From DASRIA01 sp963724065 (GTDB lineage: Bacteria > Actinomycetota > Thermoleophilia > Solirubrobacterales > JBBDJG01), in NCBI GenBank assembly GCA_963724065.1, contig CAVRTB010000001.1:62001-126000 (forward strand): 64,000 bases of DNA. Reading direction: 5' to 3'. The notes beneath the pieces are model-generated. The model searched no databases and was not told where the DNA came from. It saw nothing but the letters and a program-made list of their open reading frames with translations. A program made the position numbers and the translations under genes. The number at the start of each line of letters is the position of its first letter. Within the stretch, counting starts at the first letter, position 1. Positions 40,635-50,520 of this stretch are shown here, one piece after another.

Positions 40635-41243
40635 TCACTTACCGCTTGCAGATGCGCAAGCGACAGCGTCGCTCATGAGATCGGCGGCGGTCTCGTCGTC
40701 GAGCCCTTCATGGTCGAGGCGGCGCCAGGTCCAGAAGTCCAGCGCCAGTCGGATGAGGGTCCGCTGCCTTTCTGCTCTCCGCCCGCGGGAGCGGAAGCCT
40801 TTCGCCAGCGCCTGCGAGAGCTCGGCGAGCTCCGCGTCGGCGGTTCGCTTCATCAATGCATCCAGAGCAGGGATTGCGCCGCGATCACGCTGAATTTTCT
40901 CCGACATGGGCGCTGCCTCTCGGTACCAGTCATAGAACTCGCGCAGGACCGCATGCAATCGCCCGGTGGGACTGGATAGCGCCAGCGCCGAGGAGAGATC
41001 CGGTAGCGGGTGAAGGCCCATCCAGTGGGCTTGGCAGGCACCGAAGAGCTCGACTTCCTCAGGGAAGTGGTTGTACACGGTGAGCCGTTGGACTCCGGCT
41101 CGCCGGGCGATTTCAGCGATGGTCGTCTTCGCCGGCCCAACTTCCTCGTGGAGCTCCATCGTCGCCTGGACGATGCGCTCGCGCGTTCGCCGCTGGCTTT
41201 CGGCGCGGGCTTTCAGCTCGTATCGACGCTTTTCGGTTGACAT
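40635..41243 (-). CDS. TetR-family transcriptional regulator
   Basis: 202 residues from ATG 41243 (MSTEKRR; ATG 41252 also possible). The N-terminal HTH is RERIVQATMELHEEVGPAKT then IAEIARRAGVQRLTVYNHFP; the C-terminal ligand domain is helical. It is divergent from the cupin gene with a 98-bp intergenic region, the usual layout for a TetR repressor and its target. Ligand unknown. Confidence 0.85.
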   Translation of the reverse strand: MSTEKRRYELKARAESQRRTRERIVQATMELHEEVGPAKTTIAEIARRAGVQRLTVYNHFPEEVELFGACQAHWMGLHPLPDLSSALALSSPTGRLHAVLREFYDWYREAAPMSEKIQRDRGAIPALDALMKRTADAELAELSQALAKGFRSRGRRAERQRTLIRLALDFWTWRRLDHEGLDDETAADLMSDAVACASASGK

Positions 41244-41341
41244 GCTGTTCATCAATGATAGATTCGACCGGCCCTGAACGGGGTGTTCACTGAAATACTC
41301 TATGCGAGCAAGAGCAGCCCGCCGACTCGAAGGAGGTAGTG

Positions 41342-41857
41342 ATGGGATCCAGCACAACGAAGGTCGTGGGACCGCGGGATGGCAAGGCAGGGTTCCTGGG
41401 GAGCATCGGGGTCAGGTTCATGATCGACGGGGCTGAGGCCGGGGAGAGGTTCTCCCTGGTCGAGCACCCGATGGCCCCGCGCGCACTGGCTGCGCCACTT
41501 CATCGGCACAATCGCGAGGACGAATACAGCTACGTCCTGGAAGGGCGCGTCGGCGCACTGCTGGGGGACGAGGTGCTGGTCGGCGCCCCCGGCGACCTCA
41601 TCTTCAAGCCCCGCAACCAGTGGCACACCTTCTGGAACGCGGGTGACGAGCCGGCGCGGATCTTGGAGATCATCTCTCCCGCCGGCTTCGAGCAGTTCTT
41701 CGGCGAACTTGTCGACATGGGCGGTGTCACAAATATCGAGCCGGCGACGCTGGGCGATCTCTGCTCGCGCTATGAGCTAGAGATGGATCCCGACAGCGTC
41801 CCCGGGCTGGTCGAGCGCTTCGACCTTCGTTTTCCCGGAGAACCGACCTCCGCTTGA
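41342..41857 (+). CDS. Single-domain cupin protein
   Basis: 171 residues from ATG 41342 after GAAGGAGG. Cupin motif 1: PLHRHNREDEYSYVLEGRVG, giving the His-x-His-x4-Glu metal ligands; motif 2: PGDLIFKPRNQWHTFWNAG with the fourth His ligand. Small beta-barrel metal-binding protein that may be an isomerase, dioxygenase or sensor. Probably controlled by the divergent TetR protein. Confidence 0.8.
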   Translation: MGSSTTKVVGPRDGKAGFLGSIGVRFMIDGAEAGERFSLVEHPMAPRALAAPLHRHNREDEYSYVLEGRVGALLGDEVLVGAPGDLIFKPRNQWHTFWNAGDEPARILEIISPAGFEQFFGELVDMGGVTNIEPATLGDLCSRYELEMDPDSVPGLVERFDLRFPGEPTSA

Positions 41858-41953
41858 CCCAGGTCTGCTCAGAACACTATGGTCGATATCGACCGTGGTC
41901 GGCGGACTCCGCACTTTGAACCGCGTCGGCCGTACCGAGGAGGTCACGAACGG

Positions 41954-43162
41954 ATGTCGAGCCAGGAGGGCGCTTATCGGCTGAGGGACCTCGGCCCTGT
42001 TCCGCCCATGCCTGGTAACTCGCGTGCGCCCGCCCGTGTCTCGTGGCTGCTCGCCATGTTCCTTGTGGCGACGGCGCTGGTGTTCGCTTCGCCCGCTCGC
42101 GCGACGCACGGCCCCAACGCCTTCAGCGGAACGTGGACGACGAATATCGGCGGGGTCAGCTTCCGCGTCGTGAGCGAGAGCGCGGGCGCGCCGGCGCTGC
42201 AAAAGCTGGCAGGTCAACCCTGTGGGGCGCCGACGACCTATTACCGCGGCGACTACCACGACAAGTTCCACACCGGAGCGATCTTCGCCTGCAACCGGAG
42301 CAAGGGTCACCTCGTGGGGCGCTACGTCGCCGATGGATCCACGTCGGCCAACGGCGACGGGGGCATCGACCTGAACTTCGTGACCCCGAATCGGTTCTCG
42401 GGCTTCTATACAGGGGACAACTTCCCGGGCACGACCTTTCCCTATACGGGCGCGTTCCAAGCGCACACCGCGGGTGACGGCTGCTGCAAGAAGGCGCCGG
42501 CCCCCAGGGCAAAGAGAAAGCGGATCAAGGGCTGCCCGGCCGCACGTGCGAGCAGCGCCGGCGCGCGCGCGGCGGCTTCCTGTCACTGGCAGGTGCGCTT
42601 CATCATCAACCAGAAGGGCCTTCCGGCGGATTCCTTCCCGGATCCCGTGGCCGGATACGTCGAGAGCGAAACGACCTTCGTCGGGAAGGTGTTCTTCAGC
42701 GCCAAGCCGAAAGCGGGCCGAACCTCCACCGGGCGGGCCGCGGGCGTCGCCGTGCACACCGACACGTATCAGTCCTCCATCAACCCCTTCCTGTTCCCCG
42801 AGGGAGAGGTCAGGATGACGCCTCTCACCGCCAGGTACACGCCGGGGAGGGGGGAGGTCCGGCTCGATGTCTCCGGCGTCGTGAGCAGGGTCGCGGGCCC
42901 CGCCTACAGCCAGGACCCGGGTGGGCACAGCACGCAGGGCGGTGATGGCGCCAGGATCCTTGCCACCTACGACTTTCCGCTCCACAGGGATGACTCCCTC
43001 CAGACTCTCTTCGGCTGCTCCCAGTGCAAGGGCGGCTCATCCTCGCTCCGGGGAGTGCATACCCACCGCTTCCGGGCCGGGCCGGAGGACGCGCTGCGAG
43101 TCTCGATCGGCGCACCAAGGCAGCTCGCCGGTTCGTGCCGCTGTCTCGGCACGACCAAGTAG
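41954..43162 (+). CDS. Secreted protein of unknown function
   Basis: About 402 residues from ATG 41954 (GAGGAGGT ten bases upstream); ATG 41879 is a longer alternative. Signal peptide VSWLLAMFLVATALVFASPA RAT-type cleavage near residue 50. The mature part has GTWTTNIGGVSFRV, a CGAPTTYYRGDY loop, NRSKGHLVGRYV, and a Cys-rich region (DGCCKKAPAP, RIKGCPAARA, SCHW), ending GCSQCKGG and SCRCLGTT. At least eight Cys suggest disulfides. No enzyme family recognised. Confidence 0.55.
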   Translation: MSSQEGAYRLRDLGPVPPMPGNSRAPARVSWLLAMFLVATALVFASPARATHGPNAFSGTWTTNIGGVSFRVVSESAGAPALQKLAGQPCGAPTTYYRGDYHDKFHTGAIFACNRSKGHLVGRYVADGSTSANGDGGIDLNFVTPNRFSGFYTGDNFPGTTFPYTGAFQAHTAGDGCCKKAPAPRAKRKRIKGCPAARASSAGARAAASCHWQVRFIINQKGLPADSFPDPVAGYVESETTFVGKVFFSAKPKAGRTSTGRAAGVAVHTDTYQSSINPFLFPEGEVRMTPLTARYTPGRGEVRLDVSGVVSRVAGPAYSQDPGGHSTQGGDGARILATYDFPLHRDDSLQTLFGCSQCKGGSSSLRGVHTHRFRAGPEDALRVSIGAPRQLAGSCRCLGTTK

Positions 43163-43318
43163 GGCCGCGCCGCAACGGTCCGGCCGCTAATTCGGATGGC
43201 GCGATCGTGTCGGCGTGTGTACGCTCGAATCGTCGGCTGCTTCTCCCGCTGTCTGACACGCCGCTTCTCCCGCGGTTAGAACGGATTCGCAGTACCACGG
43301 CCAGGAGGGCCGCCCCCC

Positions 43319-46300
43319 ATGCCCCACGCACGTTCGGCTGCAACCTATTTCTGCAGGATGCTCGCCACGACGGCGCTCGGACTGGTCGCGCTGCTTCTCG
43401 TTGCCCCCGCGGCGCCGGCGGTGACTCTCCCGCCGGGCTTCGAGCAGAGCACGGCGCTCACCGGTCTGGTCAACCCCATGGACGTCGAGATCGCGGCCAA
43501 CGACCGAGTCTTCGTGGCGGAGAAGAGCGGCTTGATCAAGACGTTCCAGAACCTCTCCGATACGACGTCGACGACGGTCGCCGACCTGCGCACGCAGGTC
43601 CACAACTTCTCCAGCCGCGGCCTCCTCGGACTTGCAATCGACCCAGGCTTTCCGGCCAAGCCGTACATCTATCTGTATTACACGCTCGACGCCCCGATCG
43701 GGGGCACCGCGCCGACGTGGGGAGTCGCCGGGCAGACCACCGACCAGTGCCCGGGCGACACCGATCAGGTCAACTGCGTCGTGTCCGCACGCGTTTCCCG
43801 CCTGCGGGTCGAGGGTGAGCTGATGTCGGGGACCGAGCAGGTCCTGATCAACGACTGGTGCCAGCAGTTCCAGTTCCACACCGGCGGCGGCCTCGAGTTC
43901 GGCGCGGACGGGTACCTGTACGTGTCCGGCGGTGACGGCGCGCGCTGGCAGATCTTCGACTACGGCCAGCTCGGCAACCCCATGAACCCGTGCGGCGATC
44001 CGCCCGGTCCGATCGGCGGCCCGCTGTCGCCTCCGACGTCGGAAGGCGGGCGACTGCGCGCGCAGGACCTGCGCACGAGCGGCGACCCGCTGGGCTTGGC
44101 GGGCTCGCTGATCCGCGTCGACCCCAACACTGGCGCCGGCGTTCCCGGCAACCCGATGTTCTCGAGCGCCGACGCGAACGAGCGGCGCATGATCGCCCAC
44201 GGCTTCCGCAACCCCGCGCGTCTCGCGATCCGGCCCGGCACGAGCGACGTCTGGGTGGCCGATCGCGGCGGCGGCTACTGGGAGGAGCTCGACCGCGTGC
44301 AAGGCGGCGCCGACCCCGTGCGCAACTTCGGCTGGCCATGCTACGAGGGCGGAATGGACGCCAACGGGATGCCGTACGCCCGGATACGTCCGCGCAGCGT
44401 CGACCAGGGACTGGACGTCTGCGAGAACCTCTACGCCGAGGGCGGCGCGACGTCGTCGCCCTACTGGGCCTACGACCACGAGAAGGCGGTCGTCGAGGGT
44501 GAGACGTGCCAGATCGATCCCGTCAGCGGGAAGCCCGCGGGCAATCAGATCTCCGGCATCAACTTCTATCCGCAGTCCGGCTCTTTTCCCGCGGCCTATC
44601 GCAACGCGCTGTTCTTCGCGGACCGCCTGCGCGACTGCATGTACGCGATGCTCGCGGGGCCGGATGGCGTGCCCAGCCGTTCACGCGTGATTGCGTTCGC
44701 GCAGGGCGCGGAGAGGGCGATCGACATCGAAACCGCCCCGAACGGAGACCTGCTCTACGTCGACCAGTCCGCCCAGGCGGTGCGCCGGATCGCCTGGACC
44801 GGCAACGCCTCGAATCACGCTCCGACCGCCGCCGTGAATGCCGACACGCTGACGGGCAACAGCCCGTTGACGGTCAGCTTCACCTCAACCGGCACGCAGG
44901 ACGCGGATCCGGGCGACCTTCTGACCTACGAGTGGGACCTCGACGGCGACGGCGAGTTCAACGACTCGGCTGGGACGAGCGCGACGCGTACGTTCCTGAA
45001 CGCCGGCACGTACACCGTCACGCTGCGTGTCACGGACACCTCCGGCGCGACCGCCATCGACGCGATCACGATCTTCGCGGGCGGCCCGGCGCAGCCGACG
45101 ACGCTCACGTTCTTCCCGGTCGCCGACGCGCGTGTCGACGAGGCGAGTCCCGAAACCAACTTCGGCACCTCGACCCGGCTGCAGGCGACGGGCAGCGTGC
45201 CGCGGCGTGAAAGCTATCTGCGCTTCAACCCCGCCGGCATCAACGGCCGCATCCTCAGCGCGAAACTGCGCCTCAGCTCGACGACGGACGGAACCAAGGA
45301 CGGTCCCGCGCTCCACCGCGCGGACAGCTCCTGGAGCGAGAGCGCCCTAACGTGGTCCAACCGTCCCGCGTACGATTCTCAGCCCGTCGCCGACGTGGGC
45401 GCGATTCCGCTCGGGACGACCGCGGAGTACGACGCGGGCGCGCTCGTGAACGGGGACGGTGAGGTCAACGTCGCGCTCGTGTCGACCTACAACGACAACG
45501 TCGACTTCGGGTCGCGCGAGTTCACCGATCCCGCGAAGCGGCCGCAGCTGGTGGTTACCTACGACGCCGCGCCGCAGGACGCGGAGGCGCCCACGGCGCC
45601 GTCGAACCTGGCAGCCACTGCGCCGAGCCACGACCGTGTGAACCTGTCCTGGAGTGCCGCGACCGACAACGTCGGCATCGCCGGGTACGAGGTGCTGCGC
45701 AACGGCGAGCTGATCGCCACGCTGCGCGCCGTGACCGGCTACGCGGACACCGGCGTCGACCCGGAAACGCACTACGAGTACGCCGTGAGGGCGCTCGACC
45801 CCTTCGGGAACCGCTCGAGCACGAGCGCTCCCGCCGCGGTTACCACACCGCAAGCACCCGACACGCAGGCTCCGAGCGCGCCCACCGGCCTGCAGGCGCA
45901 GCCGATCAGCCCGCGCCGCGTGGACCTCTCGTGGTCGCCGGCGACCGATGACCGGGGCGTGACCAACTACGAGATCATCCGCGACGGCCAGCTGCTCGCG
46001 ACGACGGGCGCCGTGACGAGCTACTCGGACACGACCGCCGCGGCCCAGACGACATATGAATACGCCGTCCGGGCGCTCGACGCGGCGGCCAATCGCTCAG
46101 CCGCGAGTGGGGTGGCGCGGGTCATCACCCCTGCGGCGCCGACGTCCACCCTGACCTTCTCGCCGGCCGCGGACGCGACGGTCGACCAGGCAAGTCAGTC
46201 GGCCAACTTCGGCTCCTCCAGCGCGCTTCAGGCGCTGGGCGGCAACAAGGTGCGCGAGAGCTACCTGCGCTTCCAGATGGCGGGCATCGGCGGGCGCGTG

Positions 46301-47389
46301 GTGGCAGCGAAGCTGCGCCTCACCGCGACCGCGGACGGCACGACCGACGGTCCCGCCCTGTACAGCGCGGGCGCCACCTGGACGGAGACGGGCCTCACTT
46401 GGGCGAACCGGCCGGCACGCGGCACGGTGCCCGTCGCCGACACAGGCGCGGTCCCGCCCGGCACGGTTGCCGAGTACGACGCCCGCACGCTCGTGAACGG
46501 CAACGGCACGCTCAATCTGGCCCTTGCAACGGCGATCAAGGACAACGTCGACTTCGCGTCGCGCGAGCACGCCAACGTCACGGCGCGGCCACAGCTGCTG
46601 GTCACCTTCGAAAGCGAAGGGTCGGACACCCAGCCGCCCTCGGCTCCGGCGTCGCTGTCCGCGCAGGCGTCCGCTCCCGATCGAGTGGACCTCTCGTGGA
46701 GTCCCGCGACCGACAACGTGGGCGTGACCGGATACGAGGTGATGCGCGACGGCGTCACGATCGCGACCCTGGGAGCGGTGACGAGCTATGCAGACACCTC
46801 GGTCACCCGCGGCACCCGGTACGAATACGTGGTGAAGGCGGTTGACGCGGCCGCCAACCGCTCAGCGGCGAGCAACACCGCGATCGTGACCACCCCGACG
46901 CCTGCGACGAACACGACCGTGCGGTTCGACGTGGTCGCGGACGCACATGTCGGGGAGGCCAGTCCCGCGACCAACTTCGGCAGTGCGTCGAAGCTCGAGG
47001 TCTTCGACGGGACCAAGCGCTCCGAGGCCTACCTGCGATTCACGCTCGCGGGTCTCAGCGGGACCGTGAAGGCCGCGAAGCTGCGCGTATACGTCTTCAA
47101 CGACGCAAGCAACAACGGCCCGGCCGTGTTTGGAGCGGGAAGCTCGTGGGGCGAGTCCACGATCAGCTGGTCGAACAGGCCGAGCCGCACGGCCGCACCG
47201 ACGGCGAACGTCGGGGCGATCGCGGCGCGCACGTGGGTCGAGTACGACGTGCTGCCCCTCGTGACGGGCAACGGCGAGCTGACCTTCGCCTTGGTCGGCG
47301 ACTCGACCGACTCCGCAAACTTCTCCTCCCGGGAGAGCTCGGACGCGACCAGGAAGGCCCAGCTCGAGGTCACCTACGCGGGCTCGTAG
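43319..47389 (+). CDS. Secreted glucose/sorbosone dehydrogenase-like mosaic protein (GSDH-PKD-DNRLRE-FN3)
   Basis: 1356 residues. Signal peptide (ATTALGLVALLLVAPAAPAV). Residues about 35-495: GSDH six-bladed propeller (NPMDVEIAANDRVFVAEKSG, RGLLGLAIDPGF, HTGGGLEFGADGYLYVSGGD, NPARLAIRPGTSDVWVADRG), the PQQ-dependent sugar dehydrogenase fold. About 500-589: PKD (YEWDLDGDGEFND). Then DNRLRE (594-750), two FN3 (755-845, 848-937), DNRLRE (941-1098), FN3 (1104-1193) and DNRLRE (1198-1355). The DNRLRE-FN3 blocks are internal duplications (FFPVADARVDEASPETNFGT versus FSPAADATVDQASQSANFGS). Probably a surface or extracellular carbohydrate-active protein; cofactor use not proven. Confidence 0.8.
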   Translation: MPHARSAATYFCRMLATTALGLVALLLVAPAAPAVTLPPGFEQSTALTGLVNPMDVEIAANDRVFVAEKSGLIKTFQNLSDTTSTTVADLRTQVHNFSSRGLLGLAIDPGFPAKPYIYLYYTLDAPIGGTAPTWGVAGQTTDQCPGDTDQVNCVVSARVSRLRVEGELMSGTEQVLINDWCQQFQFHTGGGLEFGADGYLYVSGGDGARWQIFDYGQLGNPMNPCGDPPGPIGGPLSPPTSEGGRLRAQDLRTSGDPLGLAGSLIRVDPNTGAGVPGNPMFSSADANERRMIAHGFRNPARLAIRPGTSDVWVADRGGGYWEELDRVQGGADPVRNFGWPCYEGGMDANGMPYARIRPRSVDQGLDVCENLYAEGGATSSPYWAYDHEKAVVEGETCQIDPVSGKPAGNQISGINFYPQSGSFPAAYRNALFFADRLRDCMYAMLAGPDGVPSRSRVIAFAQGAERAIDIETAPNGDLLYVDQSAQAVRRIAWTGNASNHAPTAAVNADTLTGNSPLTVSFTSTGTQDADPGDLLTYEWDLDGDGEFNDSAGTSATRTFLNAGTYTVTLRVTDTSGATAIDAITIFAGGPAQPTTLTFFPVADARVDEASPETNFGTSTRLQATGSVPRRESYLRFNPAGINGRILSAKLRLSSTTDGTKDGPALHRADSSWSESALTWSNRPAYDSQPVADVGAIPLGTTAEYDAGALVNGDGEVNVALVSTYNDNVDFGSREFTDPAKRPQLVVTYDAAPQDAEAPTAPSNLAATAPSHDRVNLSWSAATDNVGIAGYEVLRNGELIATLRAVTGYADTGVDPETHYEYAVRALDPFGNRSSTSAPAAVTTPQAPDTQAPSAPTGLQAQPISPRRVDLSWSPATDDRGVTNYEIIRDGQLLATTGAVTSYSDTTAAAQTTYEYAVRALDAAANRSAASGVARVITPAAPTSTLTFSPAADATVDQASQSANFGSSSALQALGGNKVRESYLRFQMAGIGGRVVAAKLRLTATADGTTDGPALYSAGATWTETGLTWANRPARGTVPVADTGAVPPGTVAEYDARTLVNGNGTLNLALATAIKDNVDFASREHANVTARPQLLVTFESEGSDTQPPSAPASLSAQASAPDRVDLSWSPATDNVGVTGYEVMRDGVTIATLGAVTSYADTSVTRGTRYEYVVKAVDAAANRSAASNTAIVTTPTPATNTTVRFDVVADAHVGEASPATNFGSASKLEVFDGTKRSEAYLRFTLAGLSGTVKAAKLRVYVFNDASNNGPAVFGAGSSWGESTISWSNRPSRTAAPTANVGAIAARTWVEYDVLPLVTGNGELTFALVGDSTDSANFSSRESSDATRKAQLEVTYAGS

Positions 47390-47608
47390 GTGGTCAAGCG
47401 CCCACGCCATCGCTCATCCGGTATGCCTAGATGCAGATTTACGTCGCGCCGATCCTGCCCGGCGTCACGCATCTGAGGTTTCGGCGGTGCTCGAAACCCG
47501 CAGTCCGAAAGCCGGAGTGGTACGGTGGACATGTAGTTTCAAGTGCTCGCCGGGTCTGTCTCTCTTCCTTTCGCGCGCCAGGAACCAATAGAGAGGCAGA
47601 GGGGCCTC

Positions 47609-47788
47609 ATGGCAGAGCGGGACCGACCGGCGCAAACGGGCAAAGAGCGCAGCCGCGCACTTGCGCGCCTGAAGGAAGCGGTGTCGTCACGCAGCCGGTC
47701 AGGTGACGAGCCCAAGCCGGCGAAGCGCAAGCCTCGCAAGGCCTCCGTGTCCGCGGCGCGGCGCAACGGTGACAAGCGCGCGCGTTGA
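47609..47788 (+). CDS. Small basic protein
   Basis: 59 residues from ATG 47609 (GAGGGG upstream). Very basic, low-complexity tail (DEPKPAKRKPRKASVSAARR). Resembles lysine/arginine-rich nucleic-acid-associated tails but no family can be named. First of three tiny overlapping genes. Confidence 0.4.
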   Translation: MAERDRPAQTGKERSRALARLKEAVSSRSRSGDEPKPAKRKPRKASVSAARRNGDKRAR

Positions 47789-47975
47789 AGAACTCGTGGC
47801 CGAGGCCCAGTACCGGCGCGAGCGCCTCGCCCTGTACCGCGCGAGGGCATACGGCTCGCAGGACACCAGTGCGGAGCGCCTGAGGAAGCTCGAGCAGGCA
47901 TCCGACCATGCGGACCGGCGCCTGGCAGCAGCGCGGCGTGTGCCGGTCAATTCAAGGGAGGAGCGAGATGGCTGA
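47769..47975 (+). CDS. Small charged helical protein
   Basis: 68 residues from GTG 47769, overlapping the previous small gene by 20 bases. Sequence is a likely coiled coil: RVEELVAEAQYRRERLALYR and ERLRKLEQASDHADRRLAAA. No Cys, no membrane segment. Unknown function; its end overlaps the next start by 8 bases. Confidence 0.45.
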   Translation: MTSARVEELVAEAQYRRERLALYRARAYGSQDTSAERLRKLEQASDHADRRLAAARRVPVNSREERDG

Positions 47976-48174
47976 ACAGGCAGAGGGCAACGAAGACTGG
48001 ATGAAGAGGGAGAGGGGCCGGATCGCGTCCAAGGGCGCGATGGCCGCCGAGCGCGCGTCAGCCGGGCTGGGGACGAGTCATGACGACAACGGCCTCGGGG
48101 GAGTGCTCACGACCCGATCGCCCGCATGGCCGAAGGCGCCCGAGAAGAGAGACGCCACGTCGAAGCAGAGATAG
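47968..48174 (+). CDS. Small hypothetical protein
   Basis: 68 residues from ATG 47968, preceded by AAGGGAGGAGC, the best ribosome site of the three tandem small genes. Begins AEQAEGNEDWMKRERGRIAS and contains GLGTSHDDNGLGG. From about 48085 another frame (IARMAEGAREERRHVEAEIA) also looks protein-like, so a frameshift near 48110 is possible. Unknown function. Confidence 0.4.
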   Translation: MAEQAEGNEDWMKRERGRIASKGAMAAERASAGLGTSHDDNGLGGVLTTRSPAWPKAPEKRDATSKQR

Positions 48175-48187
48175 CTCGGGGGCGCCG

Positions 48188-50462
48188 TCAGGCCGCTTCG
48201 ACGCGCGCCGGCACGTGCTTGTGGTGTGGGGTGCCCGCGAGCCAGTCGCGATCCTCGGAGGCGGTCAGCTCGTTCGGCGCGACACCGTGGACCCGGTCGT
48301 TGCCGTCCGCGCCGGGATAGGCGAGGCCCAGCCCGTTGGGGATCGTCACGTAGCCCGGCTGGAGCGTGTCGGTGACCTCCACGACGGTCTCGACGCTGCC
48401 GCGCTTCGTCGTGAGGCGCGCGCGGCCACCGTCGGCGATCCCGAGCCGATGCGCGTCGCCGGGGTGGATGCGCAGCGCACCCTCGGCATCGGTCTTCCGC
48501 CAGGCCGGGTCGCGGTAGATCGTGTTCGCCGTGTGCGCACGGCGCTCGCCGGCGGACAGCACGAACGGGAAGTCGATGTCACGCACCACGGGCTCGTCCT
48601 CCAGCCGGCCGAGCTCTGCGAGCAGCTCCGGGACCGAGAGGCTCACCTTGCGGTCCGGGTTGGCGACGCGCTTCCAGGTCTCGTCGTAGTCGTCGAGCGT
48701 GAAGACGAGACCCGACTCGCGCTCCATGATCGCGTCGAACAGCGCCTCACCGAGCGCGAGCCCCTCGCCCTCGAAGCCGGCACGGCGGACCGAGTCGGGC
48801 ATCATTTGCGCGACCCCGTGGGCCTGTAGCCACAGGAAGGACGCGCTCGCCGCTCCGTCGGGCAGCGTCGGGCCGAGCGTTTCGTGCACGATCACCGGGA
48901 GCAGGCGGCGCAGCTCCGGCCGCTCCGCGACCAGGCCGAACAGCGCCGCCGCGAACTCGCCTCGATCCCGCGCGGCGGCCGTGCGCAGGCCGTCGAGGGC
49001 GATGTCGTCGAGCGCGCCCGACGCGCGCACGATGCGCGCGTGGATCTCGCTCTCGGGCAGCAGCCCGGGCGGCCCAATCGATGACCGGCCGGCGCAGCTG
49101 GAAGGCGTTCGACGGGAACTCGAAGCAGAAGAAGCTCGCCTCCCATTTCTCGAACTGGGAGGGGGAGGGGAGCACGTAGTCGGCCAGCCGCGCGGTCTCG
49201 GTCATCGCGATGTCGAAGACCACGAGCAGGTCGAGTCGCGAGAGCGCCTCGCGCATCCGCTGCGAGTCCGCGAGCGAGTGGGCCGGGTTCGAGCTCTCCA
49301 CGATCATCGCGCGCTGGCGCTTGGGGTGATCGCCGAGGATCTCGTCCGCGATCGCATTGCCGGGTGTCAGCCCGATAATGATCCGCTCGCCGGTGACCGG
49401 CGTCTCGGTATCGCGCGGGAAGTCGCCGCCGAGCTTCGCGATCCCCGTGTGGAGGTTCATCGCGCCGGCCTTCCCGAAGTTCCCGGTGAGCAGGAAGATC
49501 AGCTTCTCGAGGTACGAGTTGAGCGTCGAGTGCGGCGCCTGCTGGATCCCGAGGTCTTCGAGGATCGAGACGCTCGCGGCCTCCGCGATGCGCCGGGCGA
49601 CGGCGCGCACGAGATCCTCGTCGACGCCCGCGCGCCCGCAGTACTGCGCGACCGGCACGCGCTCGAGCTCGGCGAACAGCGCGTCGCCGTCGCGCGCATG
49701 GGACTCGAGGAACGCGCTGTCGAGCAGTTCCTCCTCCACCAGCACGGCGAGCAAGGCGGCGAGACAGAACGCGTCCATGCCGGGCCGTACCTGGAGGTGG
49801 AAGTCAGCCATCGCCGCCGTCTTCGTGCGGCGCGGGTCGATCACGATCAGCGCGCGCGCCGGGTCCTTCGCGATCTCCTTGAGGACCACGCGAGAGCGCG
49901 GGAAGCCGTGCGAGTGCCACGGGTTCTTGCCGACGAACATCGCGACCTCGGCGCGCTCGAAGTCCGGCGTCGTGTGACACCGGGGTCGGCCGAACAACTG
50001 CCCGTCGACCCACGACTCACCGGTCTTCTCCTGCGCGAGCGCGTTCGACATGTACCGCACGCCGAAGGCCGCTCGGGTCGAGCCCGCGAACGCGCCCCCG
50101 AGGTGGTTTCCCTGACCGCCGCCGCCGTAGTAGAAGATCGTGTCACCGCCGTGCTCGTCGCGGATCGCGCCGAGCCGCGCCGCGACCTCGCGGACGGCCG
50201 TGTCCCAGCCGATCTCCTCGAACGTGCCATCGGGCCGCCGCCGCAGCGGCGCCGTCAGGCGGTCACGGGCGTTCTGGTAGTGGTCGAGGCGCTGCGCCTT
50301 CTCACACGCGTATCCGTGCGAGCGTGGCGACGCCTTGTCGCCGCGGACGCTGACGAGGTGCCCGTCCTCGACCTTCACCTCGATCCCGCAGTTGAGGCTG
50401 CACAGGATGCACGCGGTCTTCTGCCACGGGGCGCCCGTGGGCTGCTCGGCAACCAGGGTCAC
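48188..50462 (-). pseudogene. Molybdopterin-dependent oxidoreductase (formate-dehydrogenase-like), one frameshift
   Basis: Mo/W-bisMGD enzyme of the DMSO-reductase superfamily. Start GTG 50462; the N-terminal [4Fe-4S] motif is CILCSLNCGIEV with a fourth Cys in GYACEKAQRL. Next come EEIGWDTAVREVAARLG, GNHLGGAFAGSTRAAFG, and the MGD-binding C-terminal domain GALRIHPGDAHRLGIADGGR. No Tat signal, so cytoplasmic. The frame breaks near 49080 within PPGLLPESEI and resumes to 48188; about 757 residues if repaired. No electron-transfer subunit is nearby. Possible sequence error. Confidence 0.8.
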
Positions 50463-50478
50463 AGGGCGCGACCGTACA

Positions 50479-50496
50479 CTATGACGCTTGTCATAG
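50479..50496. promoter_or_regulatory. Perfect 18-bp operator-like dyad
   Basis: CTATGAC-GCTT-GTCATAG, 7-bp arms with 4-base spacer, 17 bp upstream of the molybdopterin gene start. Size, symmetry and place suit a TetR- or GntR-type repressor site. It also lies in the intergenic gap between that gene and the YbhN-like gene. Confidence 0.5.
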
Positions 50497-50520
50497 CAAG
50501 GCCCCCGTCGCGCCCCGGTG

